NCBI GenBank assembly: GCA_938022235.1
Contig: CALIEL010000080.1
Location: forward strand, 1-7,644
Direction of reading: 5' to 3'
Source of the DNA: Oribacterium parvum
GTDB lineage: Bacteria; Bacillota; Clostridia; Lachnospirales; Lachnospiraceae
DNA: 7,644 bases
In this document: in pieces, positions 1-6,864 of the stretch
Layout of the letters: each line of letters opens with the position of its first letter
Numbering within the stretch: position 1 is the stretch's first letter
Notes under the pieces: generated by a model
Databases searched by the model: none
The model's input: the letters and a program-made list of their open reading frames with translations, nothing else
Told to the model about the DNA's origin: nothing
Made by a program: the position numbers and the translations under genes

Positions 1-657
1 GGAGCCTGTACCCATCCCTGTCGTTGGAAGTATTCTTTGATGGAGGAAAAGCGTCCGGGAGAGTATTATCCGGTGTTTGAAAATGATAGGGGAACCTACA
101 TTTTCAATTCTAAAGACCTGAATATGATCAGCCATATTCCTGACCTGATTGAGGCGGGAGTGGATTCTTTAAAGATAGAAGGGCGTATGAAGACGGAGCT
201 GTATGTGGCTACCGTGGCCAGAACCTATAAGGTGGCTATTCAGGATTATCTGGAGGATCCGAAGAAGTATGAGGAAAAGCTTCCGATTTATGAGGAAGAA
301 ATCCGGAAATGTACCTTTAGAGACTATAGTACCGGCTTCTACTACGGCAGACCGGATGAAGAAGATCAGATTTACGGAAACAACAGCTATAGTGCCGGGG
401 CCATTTATCTGGGAACCGTGGAGAAGGTGGAGGGAGATTATGCCTTCCTGCAGCAGAAAAATAAATTTTCCGTGGGAGAAAGCATTTCCATTATGAAGCC
501 GAACGGGGATAATTTGGATACGGAAGTTTTAGCCATGGAGGATGCGGATACCGGAGAAAGTCTGGAATCCTGTCCCCATTCCAAGCAGAACTTAAAGATT
601 CGTTTTTCCGTTCTTCCGGAAGCCCAGGATGTATTAAGAAGAATCGAAGACAAATAG
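1..657 (+). CDS. U32 family peptidase / TrhP-like tRNA hydroxylation protein, C-terminal part (5' truncated)
   Basis: The frame is open from base 1 to the TAG at 655-657 and gives 218 residues, about half of a usual U32 protein of 400 or more. The visible part starts at ACTHPCRWKY, which fits the Cys-rich QPCR/HPCR segment just after the U32 signature. It continues with the family blocks NSKDL (residues about 48-52), SLKIEGRMKTELYVATV (about 68-84) and STGFYYG. The end resembles the C-terminal beta-barrel domain (AIYLGTVEKVEGDYAFLQ). Family knowledge: U32 proteins include collagenase-like peptidases and the TrhP/RlhA enzymes needed for prephenate-dependent hydroxylation of tRNA or rRNA; B. 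subtilis YrrN/YrrO are TrhP. The fragment cannot decide between peptidase and RNA hydroxylation, so no symbol is given. A TTG-ATG at 37-42 could pass for a start, but the conserved residues upstream show that the true start lies left of the window. Confidence 0.9.
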   Translation, partial: GACTHPCRWKYSLMEEKRPGEYYPVFENDRGTYIFNSKDLNMISHIPDLIEAGVDSLKIEGRMKTELYVATVARTYKVAIQDYLEDPKKYEEKLPIYEEEIRKCTFRDYSTGFYYGRPDEEDQIYGNNSYSAGAIYLGTVEKVEGDYAFLQQKNKFSVGESISIMKPNGDNLDTEVLAMEDADTGESLESCPHSKQNLKIRFSVLPEAQDVLRRIEDK

Positions 658-670
658 AGGAAAAGTCCAT

Positions 671-729
671 TAAGGGGAAACGGCTTCTTAAGGAGGAACG
701 TTTTCTAAAGGAGAAAGCCAAGAAAGGAG
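671..729 (+). repeat. Degenerate tandem array of Shine-Dalgarno-like units before the DUF218 gene
   Basis: Four purine-rich units lie head to tail at a spacing of 18, 17 and 16 nt: TAAGGGG (671-677), TAAGGAGG (689-696), TAAAGGAG (706-713) and GAAAGGAG (722-729). Only the last is well placed for a start codon, 5 nt before the ATG at 735. The strongest, TAAGGAGG, has no ATG, GTG or TTG at a usable distance. The units look like diverged copies of a 17-bp sequence. A functional role, such as extra ribosome docking sites, is inference. Confidence 0.5.
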
Positions 730-734
730 AAGAT

Positions 735-1724
735 ATGGGAATTGTATTTATAATATTAGCCTTAGGATGTTTTCTTTACTTTGGCTTTTTATGGACCACT
801 GCTTCCTATCTTTCCTTCCTTTGGATTTGGATTCTTTTGGGAGCCCTCCATCTCCTGATGGCATTTGTCTATAAGGCACCGGAGCGTTTACGAAAGAAAC
901 CCTTGTTTTTTCGCTTTCGAATTTTTTGCTTAAGCAGTTATTGCATATTTTTCCTGCTTTTCACTTATCTTATCGGGTATTTAAGCCAATATCGCTACGG
1001 ACAGTGGAAGGATCCCCTTTCTTATATTTTGGTGGTAGGTTCGGAATTGGAAAACAATAAGATTACTCCACTTCTTCAAAATCGTCTGGAAAGAGCGGAT
1101 TTGTGCTATCAGGAAAATCCTTCCGCAACGATTGTGCTTTCCGGCGGTAGGGGAAGGAACAGTGCCAGTGCAGAAGCCAGCGTGATGTACCAAAGTATGT
1201 TGAAAATGGGGATTCCCGCCGATGCTATGCTGATGGAGTTTTACTCGAAAACTACGGAGCAAAAGCTTTCCTACGGAATAGAGAGTATTTTCCAGGGGGA
1301 ACAGGATCAGGAAGGCTCCGAGGTACAAGAGGATCTTAGGCAAAAGCGTCGGGAAGAAGTCCGGAAAAGACTGGCAGCCCAGGAAAATCAAGTTGTGGAC
1401 TATGAAGAGGACTTGGATTCGGATGAGATTTTTGATTCGGAGGAAGAGCTTAAAACAGAGACATCCGAAGGGGCGGAGAGCAAGGATGATTCAAGTGATA
1501 AAGAAATCAGAATCGGCATTGTGGGTTCTCAGTATCTGATTTACAGAGCCTGTCATTTTGCGGAGCAAGCCTTACAAAAGCAGAGAGAGGAAGGGAAGGT
1601 GGAAGCCTCACAGAAAGTCAGTATTGTAGGATTTCCCTCGGTGGAGGACCCTGCCTTAAGACCTCATCTTTATTTTCGGGAGGCTCTGTTCCTCTTCGGA
1701 GAAAGGCTTTGCCATAAGCTGTAG
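735..1724 (+). CDS. Membrane-anchored DUF218 (YdcF/SanA-like ElyC family) protein with an acidic insertion
   Basis: The 329-residue protein has three hydrophobic segments (about 2-20, 28-46 and 63-82) followed by a DUF218 domain from about residue 97. Family blocks are visible: SYILVVGSELENNKITPLLQNRLERA (97-121, with the VVGSEL strand and loop), ATIVLSGGRGRNSASAEA (131-148), GIPADAMLMEFYSKTTEQKLSYG (159-181), and the late Rossmann-like strand IRIGIVGSQYLIYRACHFAEQAL (258-280) ending in VSIVGFPS. Between residues about 187 and 257 lies a Glu/Asp/Ser/Lys-rich, presumably disordered linker that typical members lack. Relatives of this family (SanA, ElyC) affect cell-envelope integrity, but the biochemical activity is poorly known, so none is claimed here. 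The ATG at 735 is supported by AAAGGAG at 723-729. The gene ends with TAG at 1722-1724, inside the first copy of a 23-bp repeat, so its last seven residues (ERLCHKL) are repeat-encoded. Confidence 0.8.
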   Translation: MGIVFIILALGCFLYFGFLWTTASYLSFLWIWILLGALHLLMAFVYKAPERLRKKPLFFRFRIFCLSSYCIFFLLFTYLIGYLSQYRYGQWKDPLSYILVVGSELENNKITPLLQNRLERADLCYQENPSATIVLSGGRGRNSASAEASVMYQSMLKMGIPADAMLMEFYSKTTEQKLSYGIESIFQGEQDQEGSEVQEDLRQKRREEVRKRLAAQENQVVDYEEDLDSDEIFDSEEELKTETSEGAESKDDSSDKEIRIGIVGSQYLIYRACHFAEQALQKQREEGKVEASQKVSIVGFPSVEDPALRPHLYFREALFLFGERLCHKL

Positions 1725-1839
1725 AGAGGCTCTGCCATAAGCTGTAGAGAGGCTCTGCCATAAGCTATAGAAAGGCATTGGTATAAGCTGTAAACAGGCT
1801 TTCCCCAAAAACTGTAGACAGGCTTTACCGTAAGCTATA
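1701..1839 (+). repeat. Six-copy 23-bp tandem repeat overlapping the stop codon of the DUF218 gene
   Basis: Copies lie at 1701-1723, 1724-1746, 1747-1769, 1770-1792, 1793-1816 (24 nt, most diverged) and 1817-1839. The shared core is AGGCT(C/T)TGCCATAAGCT(G/A)TA. Copies 2 and 3 differ at one base, copies 1 and 2 at two, copies 1 and 4 at three, and copies 1 and 6 at four. The 11 bases at 1678-1688, exactly one period upstream and inside the gene, match the first half of the unit at 10 positions, which suggests the array grew out of the coding end. Because 23 is not a multiple of three, successive TAGs fall in all three frames. Each unit can form only a weak GGCTT/AAGCT hairpin. There are no unique spacers. 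Confidence 0.9.
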
Positions 1840-1887
1840 GACAGATCAGGGAAGAATTCGGTAGTTTAGAAAGGAATAGATATTTTG

Positions 1888-4785
1888 ATGAAGGCATATG
1901 AGTTTATAGAAGAAAAAGAGATTAAAGAGCTGGAAACCATGGCAAGAGTCTATGAGCACAAGAAGACCGGCGCCAAGGTTTTATGCTTGGAGAATAAGGA
2001 TGACAACAAGGTCTTTAGTATTGCCTTTCGAACCCCTGCAGAGGATTCCACGGGAGTAGCCCACATTACAGAGCATTCCGTGCTTTGCGGTTCTAAGAAG
2101 TTCCCCTTAAAGGATCCCTTTGTGGAGCTGGTAAAGGGCTCTTTAAAGACCTTTTTAAACGCCATGACCTATCCGGACAAAACCGTTTATCCGGTGGCCT
2201 CCCAGAATGACAAGGACTTCCAAAATCTGATGGATGTATATTTGGATGCGGTTTTTCATCCAAACTGTCTGGAAAACTACCGAACCTTTTTGCAGGAGGG
2301 CTGGCACTATACCTTGGACAAAGAGGGAAAGCTGTGTTATAGCGGCGTAGTTTATAACGAGATGCGGGGAGCATTTTCCGACCCGGAGTCCGTACTGGAA
2401 CGCTATACCTTCCATTCTCTTTTCCCGGATACCACCTACGGCAATGAGTCAGGGGGAGATCCGGAGGACATTCCGAAATTAACATATGATGCCTTTAAGG
2501 CCTTCCATCAGCGCTTTTATCATCCCTCCAATTCCTTCATTATCCTCTATGGAGATATGAATATGGAGGAAAAATTAAATTGGATTGATGAGGCATATCT
2601 TCAGGACTTTGAACGAATTTCCCCCCATTCCGAAATCGCACGGCAGCAGCCCTTCGGGAAAATGGTAAAAGAAAGCCAGTATTATCCTATTTCCGAGAAG
2701 GATAGTATCGAAAATAAAGCTTATCTTTCCTACAACTTTGTTTTGGATGCAGGACAGGATGCGAAGAAGTCCATGGCATTTTCCTATCTGGACCACGCCC
2801 TTCTTTCCGGTCCCGGAGCGGTTTTAAAGCAAAAGCTTTTGGAAGCCGGTTTGGGAGAGGATGTTTTCGGAGGTTATTCCGACGGCATTTTACAGCATTA
2901 CTTTTCTGTCATCAGTAAGAATGTTTCCGAAGAAAGAGAAGACGAATTCTTACAGTTGATTCAGGATTGCTTCTTGGATGCCGCAGAAAATGGTTTAGAC
3001 CATAAGACCATCTTGGCGGCCATTCACCATGATGCTTTCCAATACAAGGAGGCGGATTACGGGAATACCCCTAAGGGACTGGTCTACAGCTTAAATGCTT
3101 TGGATTCCTGGCTCTACGGAGGAAAGCCCTGGCTTTATCTGGAAGCGGAGGCTCTTTACAAGGAGCTGATGGAAGAGGTGGAAAAGGGCTATTTTGAGAA
3201 GCTCTTAAAGGAAAATTTCCTGAACAATCCCCATTCTTCCCTCCTCCGTTTATTGCCCAAGAAGGGGATGACAGAGGAAAGAGAAGCGAAGCTGTCAGAT
3301 GAACTACAGGCCAGATGGCAGGCATTTTCTCCGGAAGAAAAAGAACAGATCAAAAAAGTAAAAGAGGAGCTTACTCTATACCAGCAGACAGGAAATACAG
3401 AGGAAGCTTTAAAGACTCTGCCGGTACTCTCCAGAAAGGATATCAAGCGGGAAGCGGAGTCCTACCCTTATCAGGAGGGAAGCCTTGGGGATCGGAAGCT
3501 GATTTTGGTGCCGGGGGACTCTAAGGGGGTTCTGTACCTTCGACTGCAATTCCATACTGACGGACTTAGTGAGGAGGAACTGTCCTACCTTTCCTTCTTA
3601 AGAACCTGTCTTGCCTATATGGACACGGAAAATTACCGTTTTCAGGATTTTAATTCTGAAATTTACCTTCATACCGGAGGCTTTAGTGTGGATTTAACGG
3701 CTTACCCGGATTTTGTGGAAAAGGATCGGTACACCGGTGTCTTGGCTCTGGACTTCAAGCTTTTACAGGGAGAATTAAAAAATGCGGTAGAGTATCTGGA
3801 GGAGATGCTGTTTCGAACGGTTTATCAGGAGGAAAAGCGCCTTTCCGAGATTCTTCTGGAAGCAAAGTCCAGAGAAAGAATGCGTTTGGAGGGCTCAGGC
3901 CACAGCTATGCAGTGACTCGTGCCATGTCCGGCTTTTCCCCAAGCTCTCATTTTCAGGAGCAGATTAAGGGAATTGCCTATCTGCATTTCTTAGAGCAGC
4001 TGGAAGAGGATTTTCGAAAGAATCCCAAGGCCTTAGGAGAAAAGCTTACAGCTCTATCCAAGAAAATTTTTAGTGGAGAAAGATTACTCCTTGCAGCAGG
4101 GGGAGATATCGGTATTTTCGAAAAGGAAAAGAAAGAGCTTACAGATTTCTTGGAAAGACGTTTTCCGGATAAGGAAGACTGGAGAGAAACAAAGTTCGAA
4201 GGGGAAAAAGAGCGTAGGGAAGCCTTCAGTACCACTTCCCAGGTGAACTATGTAGCCTCCGCAGGTTCCTTCCAAGGGGAGGCTTACCCCTATACCGGAA
4301 GTCTGAAGGTTTTAAAGGTGATTTTGTCCTATGACTTCCTCTGGAAGAATATTCGAGAGCAGGGAAATGCCTATGGGGCGATGTGTGGTTTTGGCCGAAA
4401 CGGAGAAAGCTTTATGGTTTCCTATAGGGATCCCCATGTGCAAAGAACCTTGGAGCAATATCGTAGGGTGGCAGAGTATCTGGAAAACTTCAAGGCTACA
4501 GAACTGGAGTTAAACAAATATGTTATCGGAGCCATTTCCGAACTGGATATGCCGAAATCCGCCTATACCAAGTTCCTTTTGGGATTAAGTTGTTATCTTT
4601 CCAAGCTTACACAGGAAGACTTGCAACGAGAAAGGGATGAACTTTTAGACGTGGAGGAGAAGGATATTCGAAATCTTTCGGCTTATATCAAGAGAGCCTT
4701 CCAAGAAAAGTCTCTATGTGCTATAGGCAATAAGGGCGAGCTGGAAAAGGCAAAAGCTGCTTTTGAAAGGCTGGAAGAGATTTAA
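1888..4785 (+). CDS. M16C zinc metalloprotease (PreP / insulinase family)
   Basis: The 965-residue protein has the length and order of a presequence protease: two M16 halves joined by a helical hairpin region. The inverted zinc motif HITEH is at residues 59-63 (zinc ligands H59 and H63, catalytic base E62). The distal zinc ligand is E158 in VVYNEMRGAFSDPESV. The C-terminal half carries R823 and Y829 (IREQGNAYG), spaced as the substrate-binding Arg/Tyr pair of PreP. These proteins enclose and degrade unfolded peptides of a few tens of residues. No signal peptide is seen, so a cytoplasmic role in peptide turnover is inferred. The chosen ATG is 12 nt after AAAGGA (1870-1875); a TTG at 1885, 9 nt from the same site, would add one Met and is an equally good start. 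The gene ends with TAA and an in-frame TAG (4783-4788). It is 54 bp before era. Confidence 0.93.
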   Translation: MKAYEFIEEKEIKELETMARVYEHKKTGAKVLCLENKDDNKVFSIAFRTPAEDSTGVAHITEHSVLCGSKKFPLKDPFVELVKGSLKTFLNAMTYPDKTVYPVASQNDKDFQNLMDVYLDAVFHPNCLENYRTFLQEGWHYTLDKEGKLCYSGVVYNEMRGAFSDPESVLERYTFHSLFPDTTYGNESGGDPEDIPKLTYDAFKAFHQRFYHPSNSFIILYGDMNMEEKLNWIDEAYLQDFERISPHSEIARQQPFGKMVKESQYYPISEKDSIENKAYLSYNFVLDAGQDAKKSMAFSYLDHALLSGPGAVLKQKLLEAGLGEDVFGGYSDGILQHYFSVISKNVSEEREDEFLQLIQDCFLDAAENGLDHKTILAAIHHDAFQYKEADYGNTPKGLVYSLNALDSWLYGGKPWLYLEAEALYKELMEEVEKGYFEKLLKENFLNNPHSSLLRLLPKKGMTEEREAKLSDELQARWQAFSPEEKEQIKKVKEELTLYQQTGNTEEALKTLPVLSRKDIKREAESYPYQEGSLGDRKLILVPGDSKGVLYLRLQFHTDGLSEEELSYLSFLRTCLAYMDTENYRFQDFNSEIYLHTGGFSVDLTAYPDFVEKDRYTGVLALDFKLLQGELKNAVEYLEEMLFRTVYQEEKRLSEILLEAKSRERMRLEGSGHSYAVTRAMSGFSPSSHFQEQIKGIAYLHFLEQLEEDFRKNPKALGEKLTALSKKIFSGERLLLAAGGDIGIFEKEKKELTDFLERRFPDKEDWRETKFEGEKERREAFSTTSQVNYVASAGSFQGEAYPYTGSLKVLKVILSYDFLWKNIREQGNAYGAMCGFGRNGESFMVSYRDPHVQRTLEQYRRVAEYLENFKATELELNKYVIGAISELDMPKSAYTKFLLGLSCYLSKLTQEDLQRERDELLDVEEKDIRNLSAYIKRAFQEKSLCAIGNKGELEKAKAAFERLEEI

Positions 4786-4839
4786 TAGACAGGGATAAAA
4801 ACATAAGGCTTTTGGTCTGAATGGGAAGGGAGTAAAGCG

Positions 4840-5799
4840 ATGGGATCTGTAATTGATGATTTTTTTGCCAAGGAAAGAGGCGAAGAAGTAAAAATAGAGG
4901 AAGGACCGGTGAAATCCGGCTTTGTTTCCATTGTAGGGCTTCCCAATGCGGGAAAGTCCACCCTTTTGAATGCCCTCATCGGACAAAAGGTGGCCATCAC
5001 TTCGAAAAAACCCCAAACCACCAGAAATCAAATCATGGCGGTGTATGATGAGGAGAGGGGGCAAATCGTTTTTCACGATACTCCCGGAATTCACAAGGCA
5101 AAAAATCAGCTATCCGTATATATGGAATCCGTGGCGGAAAAAGCTTTAGGAAACGGAGATCTGGTTCTCTATATTGTGGATGCCACCGAGCAAAAGGGGG
5201 AGAAGGAAGAGCAGATTCTTTCTCTTCTTAAGCATAGCAAAAGAAAGATTATTCTGGTTTTAAACAAACTGGACCTTCTGGGGGGCGAAGATGCCTTTCT
5301 GAAAAAGAAGGAAGACTACGAAAAGGAGCTGGACTTTGCCGCAATCGTAGGAATTTCCGCCTATAAGAGTCAGGGCTTGGAGGAGTTAAAGGACATTCTC
5401 TTTGACTTGCTTCCCTATGGCCCTCGCTACTACGATGAAGAAACCATCACGGATCAGCCGGTGCGGGAGATTGCAGCGGAGCTGATTCGAGAGCAGGCAC
5501 TCTATAAGCTGGATAAGGAAATTCCCCACGGTATTGCAGTACTGATGGACAGTATGCGGGAGAGAAAAAACGGCATCTGGGATGTGAAGGCCACCATTAT
5601 CTGTGAAAAGGACAGCCACAAGGGCATCATTATCGGAAAGGGCGGAGCTATGCTGAAAAATATCGGTACCGGTGCCAGAATTCAGATGGAGAGCCTGTTG
5701 GAGGCCAAGGTGAACTTGCAGCTTTTTGTAAAGGTCCGGAAGGATTGGCGAGAAAATCCGGCTTATCTACGGGAGTACGGTTATAGAGAGCAGAAGTAA
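4840..5799 (+). CDS. era: GTPase Era, 16S rRNA-binding ribosome maturation factor
   Basis: All G motifs are present in the 319-residue product: P-loop GLPNAGKS (33-40), the G2 threonines in KKPQTTRNQ (T60/T61), G3 DTPG (80-83), G4 NKLD (142-145) and G5 SAYK (173-176). A type II KH domain follows with its GxxG loop as GKGG (266-269) and the usual ending LQLFVKVRKDWRENPAYLREYGY. Era binds the 3' end of 16S rRNA and acts in late 30S assembly, and is usually essential. The protein has about 20 extra acidic residues before the conserved start (MGSVIDDFFAKERGEEVKIEEG), compared with about 301 residues in E. coli. The ATG at 4840 is supported by AAGGGAG at 4826-4832, 7 nt upstream. Adjacency to recO and glycyl-tRNA synthetase matches the B. 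subtilis arrangement. Confidence 0.98.
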   Translation: MGSVIDDFFAKERGEEVKIEEGPVKSGFVSIVGLPNAGKSTLLNALIGQKVAITSKKPQTTRNQIMAVYDEERGQIVFHDTPGIHKAKNQLSVYMESVAEKALGNGDLVLYIVDATEQKGEKEEQILSLLKHSKRKIILVLNKLDLLGGEDAFLKKKEDYEKELDFAAIVGISAYKSQGLEELKDILFDLLPYGPRYYDEETITDQPVREIAAELIREQALYKLDKEIPHGIAVLMDSMRERKNGIWDVKATIICEKDSHKGIIIGKGGAMLKNIGTGARIQMESLLEAKVNLQLFVKVRKDWRENPAYLREYGYREQK

Positions 5800-5867
5800 A
5801 GACATTTTCAGGATAGAAAAATCCGAGGGATTGCGTTTTCAAGGATGAGCTTAGTTAAGAAAGGCAG

Positions 5868-5916
5868 CTTTAGGAAAGCAGTTTTAGGAGAGTAGAAAGT
5901 ATTTTTAGGAAAGTAG
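5868..5916 (+). repeat. Degenerate 14-bp direct repeat in the era-recO spacer
   Basis: Three similar 14-mers occur: CTTTAGGAAAGCAG (5868-5881), TTTTAGGAGAGTAG (5882-5895) and TTTTAGGAAAGTAG (5903-5916). The first two abut and the third follows after 7 nt. Copies 2 and 3 differ at one base. They lie just before the recO start and contain AGGA-type purine runs, but the nearest candidate ribosome-binding site is GAAGGGG at 5916-5922. The function is unknown. Confidence 0.55.
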
Positions 5917-5925
5917 AAGGGGTCA

Positions 5926-6576
5926 GTGAAAGAGGAAATTGTTCTCCGGGGGGTGGTGCTGTCAGAGCACAGCTTACGGGAGTTTGATAAGCGATTACAG
6001 CTTCTTACCATGGAGAGGGGGAAAATGACGGTTTGGGCCAGTGGGGCAAAACGCCCCAACTCTCCTCTTTTAGCAGGGAGCCGTAGCTTTGTCTTCGGAA
6101 AATTTCATTTACGGGAAGGAAAGGCAGGATACACCCTTCGTTCTGTAGAGGTGGATGCCTATTTTGAAGAGATTGCAAAGGATTTGGAAAAGGCCTGCTA
6201 TGCCGCCTATTTTTTAGAGCTGGCGGAGCTGGTGGCACAGGAAAATCTGGAGGCGCCCCAAATGGTGGAGCTTCTTTATCTTTCCCTAAAGGCACTCTTG
6301 CATAAGGGCTTGAAAAATGATCTGGTAAGAAGGATTTTTGAGCTTCGTATGCTGATGCTGGAGGGGGAATACACGGAGGAGCCGCCACTGTCCTACGGAA
6401 AGTCGGTGCAGGATGCCTGGCATCATGTTTTGTCCGTACCCTTGGGAAGACTCTATACCTTTACCTTGGAGGAGGGAACCCTTCTATCCTTTTCTCAAAA
6501 TGTGGATTATCTTTGTAAAGAAAGCTTTCCCAAACAATTTCAAAGCCTTCGAATCTTAAAAAGTCTAGGCGCTTGA
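5926..6576 (+). CDS. recO: DNA repair and recombination mediator RecO
   Basis: The 216-residue protein shows the RecO N-terminal OB fold (residues about 1-80: VLRGVVLSEHSLREFDKRLQLLTMERGKMTVWASGAKRPNS), including the basic patch used for DNA binding. The helical C-terminal part carries ACYAAYFLELAELVAQEN (90-107) and NDLVRRIFELRMLMLEGEY (131-149), followed by LGRLYTF. RecO works with RecR to load RecA onto SSB-coated single strands and can anneal DNA. The start is a GTG. No in-frame ATG is possible upstream because a TAG closes the frame at 5893-5895, and the family alignment begins here. The candidate ribosome site GAAGGGG (5916-5922) is unusually close, 3 nt from the GTG, so translation may be weak. 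The protein is shorter than many RecO proteins and lacks the Cys4 zinc site seen in some. It ends in TGA (6574-6576), directly before a terminator. Confidence 0.92.
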   Translation: MKEEIVLRGVVLSEHSLREFDKRLQLLTMERGKMTVWASGAKRPNSPLLAGSRSFVFGKFHLREGKAGYTLRSVEVDAYFEEIAKDLEKACYAAYFLELAELVAQENLEAPQMVELLYLSLKALLHKGLKNDLVRRIFELRMLMLEGEYTEEPPLSYGKSVQDAWHHVLSVPLGRLYTFTLEEGTLLSFSQNVDYLCKESFPKQFQSLRILKSLGA

Positions 6577-6600
6577 TTTCTAAAGGGCTGTAAAAATTCA

Positions 6601-6617
6601 ATTCTTCCGGGAAGAAT
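6601..6617 (+). other. Small perfect hairpin upstream of the recO terminator
   Basis: ATTCTTC (6601-6607) and GAAGAAT (6611-6617) form a 7-bp stem around CGG. No T-run follows, so it is not itself an intrinsic terminator. It lies 7 nt before the terminator stem and could pause polymerase or protect the 3' end of the transcript, but that is inference. Confidence 0.4.
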
Positions 6618-6624
6618 CTGTACG

Positions 6625-6671
6625 ACAGGTCTGAAAATTGAGGATTTATACCTCGATTTCAGGCCTGTTTT
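6625..6671 (+). terminator. Rho-independent terminator after recO
   Basis: The left arm at 6625-6643 (ACAGGTCTGAAAATTGAGG) pairs with the right arm at 6651-6668 (CCTCGATTTCAGGCCTGT). The stem is about 18 bp with one bulged A and two G-U pairs, the loop is ATTTATA, and TTTT follows (6668-6671). The tail is short, but the stem is long and ends in a GC-rich block. It starts 48 nt after the recO stop. The reverse complement has no T-run, so it acts on + strand transcripts only. Confidence 0.9.
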
Positions 6672-6723
6672 ATAGTTAAAAAATCCATTATTTATAGGAT
6701 ATTTAAATAAGTTTCCCCGGGTA

Positions 6724-6741
6724 TGGAATGTGGATATTCCA
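6724..6741. promoter_or_regulatory. Inverted repeat overlapping the -35 region of the glycyl-tRNA synthetase promoter
   Basis: TGGAAT (6724-6729) and ATTCCA (6736-6741) form a perfect 6-bp inverted repeat around the 6-nt spacer GTGGAT. The right half overlaps the putative -35 hexamer, a position typical of a repressor operator. A match this short may be chance, and no regulator is identified. Confidence 0.3.
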
Positions 6742-6765
6742 AAGACCTCAGGCTTGATGTATAAT
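6737..6765 (+). promoter_or_regulatory. Probable sigma-70/SigA promoter for glycyl-tRNA synthetase
   Basis: A consensus -10 box TATAAT lies at 6760-6765. At 17-bp spacing the -35 region is TTCCAA (6737-6742), only three of six matches to TTGACA. AT-rich sequence at about 6672-6712 could act as an UP element. Transcription would start near 6772 and give a leader of about 93 nt. The position between the recO terminator and the next gene supports the call. Confidence 0.6.
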
Positions 6766-6776
6766 AACAGGTAATT

Positions 6777-6807
6777 TTACAAAGGATAAGGAGAAGAGTC
6801 TTTGTAG
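6777..6807 (+). other. Leader hairpin exposing a Shine-Dalgarno-like loop
   Basis: TTACAAAG (6777-6784) pairs with CTTTGTAG (6800-6807): 7 Watson-Crick pairs and one T-G pair, with a 15-nt loop containing AAGGAG (6788-6793). It lies at the start of the predicted transcript of the glycyl-tRNA synthetase gene. The T-box consensus AGGGTGGNACCGCG is not found anywhere in 6577-6864, and no alternative terminator stem is seen between this hairpin and the start codon. Confidence 0.35.
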
Positions 6808-6864
6808 GATGGAAGAAGTAAAAGGAAACGTTGGGGAAATCAGAATTAGACTGGAGAGAGAAAA

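Noticed and set aside
37..42. TTG/ATG as the true start of the U32 gene
   Set aside because: The frame is open to base 1 and encodes the conserved ACTHPCRWKY block upstream, so the gene begins outside the window.
981..1391. Long reverse-strand ORF inside the DUF218 gene (similar ones at 2093-2485, 6005-6388 and 7129-7590)
   Set aside because: They lie antisense to well-supported genes, show no recognisable family blocks and have no convincing ribosome sites.
1701..1839. CRISPR array
   Set aside because: The units abut directly with no unique spacers, and no cas genes are present.
4786..4794. TAGACAGGG after the protease stop, as a relic of the 23-bp repeat
   Set aside because: Only about 8 bases match copies 5 and 6 and the following sequence does not align; chance is sufficient.
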